From the NCBI GenBank assembly GCA_017958705.1, contig JAGDCE010000027.1:1-7667 (forward strand): a DNA stretch of 7,667 nt, written 5' to 3'. How positions within the stretch are numbered: position 1 is the first letter of the stretch; each line of letters starts with the position of its first letter. The notes under the pieces are model-generated. The model ran no database searches. It was not told where the DNA came from and saw only the letters and a list, made by a program, of their open reading frames with translations. The stretch is from Clostridia bacterium (GTDB taxonomy: Bacteria; Bacillota; Clostridia; Oscillospirales; CAG-272). The translations under genes and the position numbers were made by a program. Positions 7,169-7,667 of this stretch are shown one piece after another.

Positions 7169-7197
7169 AGTATACCAAAACTTAAATGATATGTCAA
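7169..7197 (-). promoter_or_regulatory. Sigma-A-type promoter of the transporter/nuclease operon
   Basis: On the minus strand TTGACA (7197-7192) is followed by 17 nt and TATACT (7174-7169). The -35 box is perfect, the spacing is optimal, and the -10 box has one mismatch to TATAAT. The predicted start is near 7162, giving a leader of about 44 nt before the ATG at 7118. An A/T-rich block sits directly upstream. The octamer TTAAATGA (plus strand) occurs at 7182-7189 inside the spacer and again at 7205-7212, 23 bp apart, flanking the -35 box. This may be an operator or only AT-rich coincidence. Confidence 0.8.
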
Positions 7198-7378
7198 CAA
7201 CAATTTAAATGACAATTTTAAAGAAATATTAAATATATTTCGGTGATATTTCGGATATTGCGCCGGTTTTTGTCGAAATACGTATTGACCGGATCACGGC
7301 TGATGCGGGATGAAAAGTGCCGTACGGAGCGAAGAAGATATGTTAAATATACGGACACAGATTTTTAATATTATACAG

Positions 7379-7407
7379 TTGATTATGTTCTTCATATTGT
7401 GTATAAT
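7379..7407 (+). promoter_or_regulatory. Promoter of the tRNA-Arg/tRNA-His genes
   Basis: TTGATT at 7379-7384, a 17-nt spacer, then a perfect TATAAT at 7402-7407. The predicted start is near 7414, about 24 nt before the first tRNA. Position and strength fit a stable-RNA promoter. Confidence 0.8.
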
Positions 7408-7413
7408 ACACAG

Positions 7414-7433
7414 GCACCGTTTGTAAAAGGTGC
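7414..7433 (+). other. Short hairpin in the 5' leader of the tRNA transcript
   Basis: GCACC (7414-7418) can pair with GGTGC (7429-7433) around a 10-nt loop, placing a 5-bp stem at the predicted 5' end of the precursor. It could affect 5' trimming or stability, or may be chance. Confidence 0.35.
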
Positions 7434-7437
7434 TTAC

Positions 7438-7514
7438 GTACCCTTAGCTCAGCAGGATAGAGCAACTGCCTTCTAAGCAGTAGGTCGCCGGTTCGAATCC
7501 GTCAGGGTACGCCA
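7438..7514 (+). tRNA. tRNA-Arg (anticodon TCT)
   Basis: A full cloverleaf is visible. The acceptor stem GTACCCT (7438-7444) pairs with AGGGTAC (7504-7510), discriminator G is 7511, and CCA is encoded at 7512-7514. The D-stem is GCTC/GAGC and the anticodon stem ACTGC/GCAGT is perfect, around loop CTTCTAA with anticodon TCT at 7472-7474, which reads AGA/AGG arginine codons. The T-loop TTCGAAT is canonical. The T-stem GCCGG/CCGTC has one mispair, C7488 against T7502 (positions 50-64). In the precursor, C7437 could pair with the discriminator G. It is first in a two-tRNA transcript. Confidence 0.96.
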
Positions 7515-7517
7515 TAT

Positions 7518-7595
7518 GGTGGATATAGCACAGCTGGTTAGCGCGTCAGGTTGTGGCCCTGAAGGTCGCCGGTTCGAATCCGACTATCCACCCCA
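7518..7595 (+). tRNA. tRNA-His (anticodon GTG)
   Basis: The acceptor stem GTGGATA (7519-7525) pairs with TATCCAC (7585-7591). The hallmark extra G-1 at 7518 faces discriminator C at 7592, and CCA is encoded at 7593-7595. The anticodon stem TCAGG/CCTGA is perfect, with anticodon GTG at 7553-7555. Two mispairs are visible: A7530 against C7542 in the D-stem (12-23) and C7569 against A7583 in the T-stem (50-64). The identity features are complete, so it is probably functional. It starts 3 nt after the CCA of tRNA-Arg and shares its transcript. Confidence 0.96.
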
Positions 7596-7596
7596 G

Positions 7597-7625
7597 AAAA
7601 CCCGATGCGAAAGCATCGGGTTTTT
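7597..7625 (+). terminator. Intrinsic terminator after the tRNA genes
   Basis: CCCGATGC (7601-7608), a GAAA tetraloop (7609-7612) and GCATCGGG (7613-7620) form a perfect 8-bp stem followed by TTTTT (7621-7625). AAAA at 7597-7600 precedes the stem and would pair with the T-tract, so it could also stop transcription arriving on the minus strand. It begins 2 nt after the tRNA-His CCA. Confidence 0.93.
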
Positions 7626-7667
7626 AACTAAATCCACCTGCGGCGTATGAAAGTACTTCGGATTGAA
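7626..7667. other. Right-edge fragment, no assignable gene
   Basis: Only 42 bases remain. An ATG at 7647 starts MKVLRIE on the plus strand but lacks a clear ribosome binding site. A minus-strand frame from the right edge ends at a TAG (7628-7630) and could be the tail of a convergent gene. Neither can be decided here. Confidence 0.3.

Larger units (their letters stand above)
7119..7437. other. Divergent intergenic region between operon and tRNA genes
   Basis: This stretch has no convincing gene. It holds the minus-strand promoter of the transporter operon (7169-7197), a very A/T-rich block just upstream of it (about 7198-7245) that could act as an UP element, a neutral middle part (about 7250-7360), and the plus-strand tRNA promoter (7379-7407). 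A 21-codon frame at 7303-7368 lacks a ribosome binding site. Confidence 0.8.

Noticed and set aside
7303..7368. 21-codon plus-strand frame in the intergenic region
   Set aside because: No ribosome binding site, no promoter before it, a highly charged composition, and it runs up to the tRNA promoter. Chance is the best explanation.
1..7667. CRISPR arrays, insertion sequences, phage or attachment sites
   Set aside because: No regularly spaced repeats, transposase or integrase genes, or terminal inverted repeats were seen. The tRNA 3' ends have no second copy in the window to suggest an integrated element.

Overview
The window looks like chromosome of an uncultivated Clostridia-type Firmicute, probably a gut Oscillospiraceae or Christensenellales-like lineage. 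This is inferred from strong GGAG-type ribosome binding sites, Gram-positive lipoprotein signal peptides, tRNAs with encoded CCA, moderate-GC genes beside AT-rich intergenic DNA, and the style of the lipoproteins. No species can be named.

Positions 1-7118 hold one tightly packed minus-strand operon of seven genes. In transcription order they are: an RDD-family membrane protein (7118-6309), a CUT1/UgpC-type ABC ATPase (6290-5196), a UgpA-type permease (5185-4208), a UgpE-type permease (4199-3273), a UgpB-like lipoprotein solute-binding protein (3205-1760), a secreted lipoprotein with a staphylococcal-nuclease-like domain and two OB-fold-like regions (1748-381), and a second lipoprotein that runs off the left edge (356 to <1). 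A near-consensus promoter, TTGACA-17-TATACT, lies 51 bp upstream of the first gene. Gaps between genes are 8-67 nt. The two permease genes start from ribosome binding sites that contain the stop codon of the gene before, so they are probably translationally coupled.

Positions 7119-7437 are an AT-rich divergent intergenic region. From it a second promoter (TTGATT-17-TATAAT) reads rightward into two tRNA genes, tRNA-Arg(TCT) and tRNA-His(GTG), only 3 nt apart and closed by a strong GAAA-loop terminator. Both tRNAs carry the same 20-nt T-arm segment and both have a mispair at the same T-stem position (50-64).

The notable system is the operon. A complete phosphate-ester-type sugar importer is co-transcribed with a surface-anchored nuclease that keeps all recognisable catalytic residues. 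The simplest model is a nucleic-acid scavenging module: the lipoprotein nuclease cuts extracellular DNA or RNA, and the UgpB-like receptor captures a phosphorylated product for import. By-eye comparison with E. coli UgpB suggests that several ligand-site residues are kept while two that may contact the non-phosphate part differ. That would fit a changed ligand, but it rests on memory and needs a structural test.
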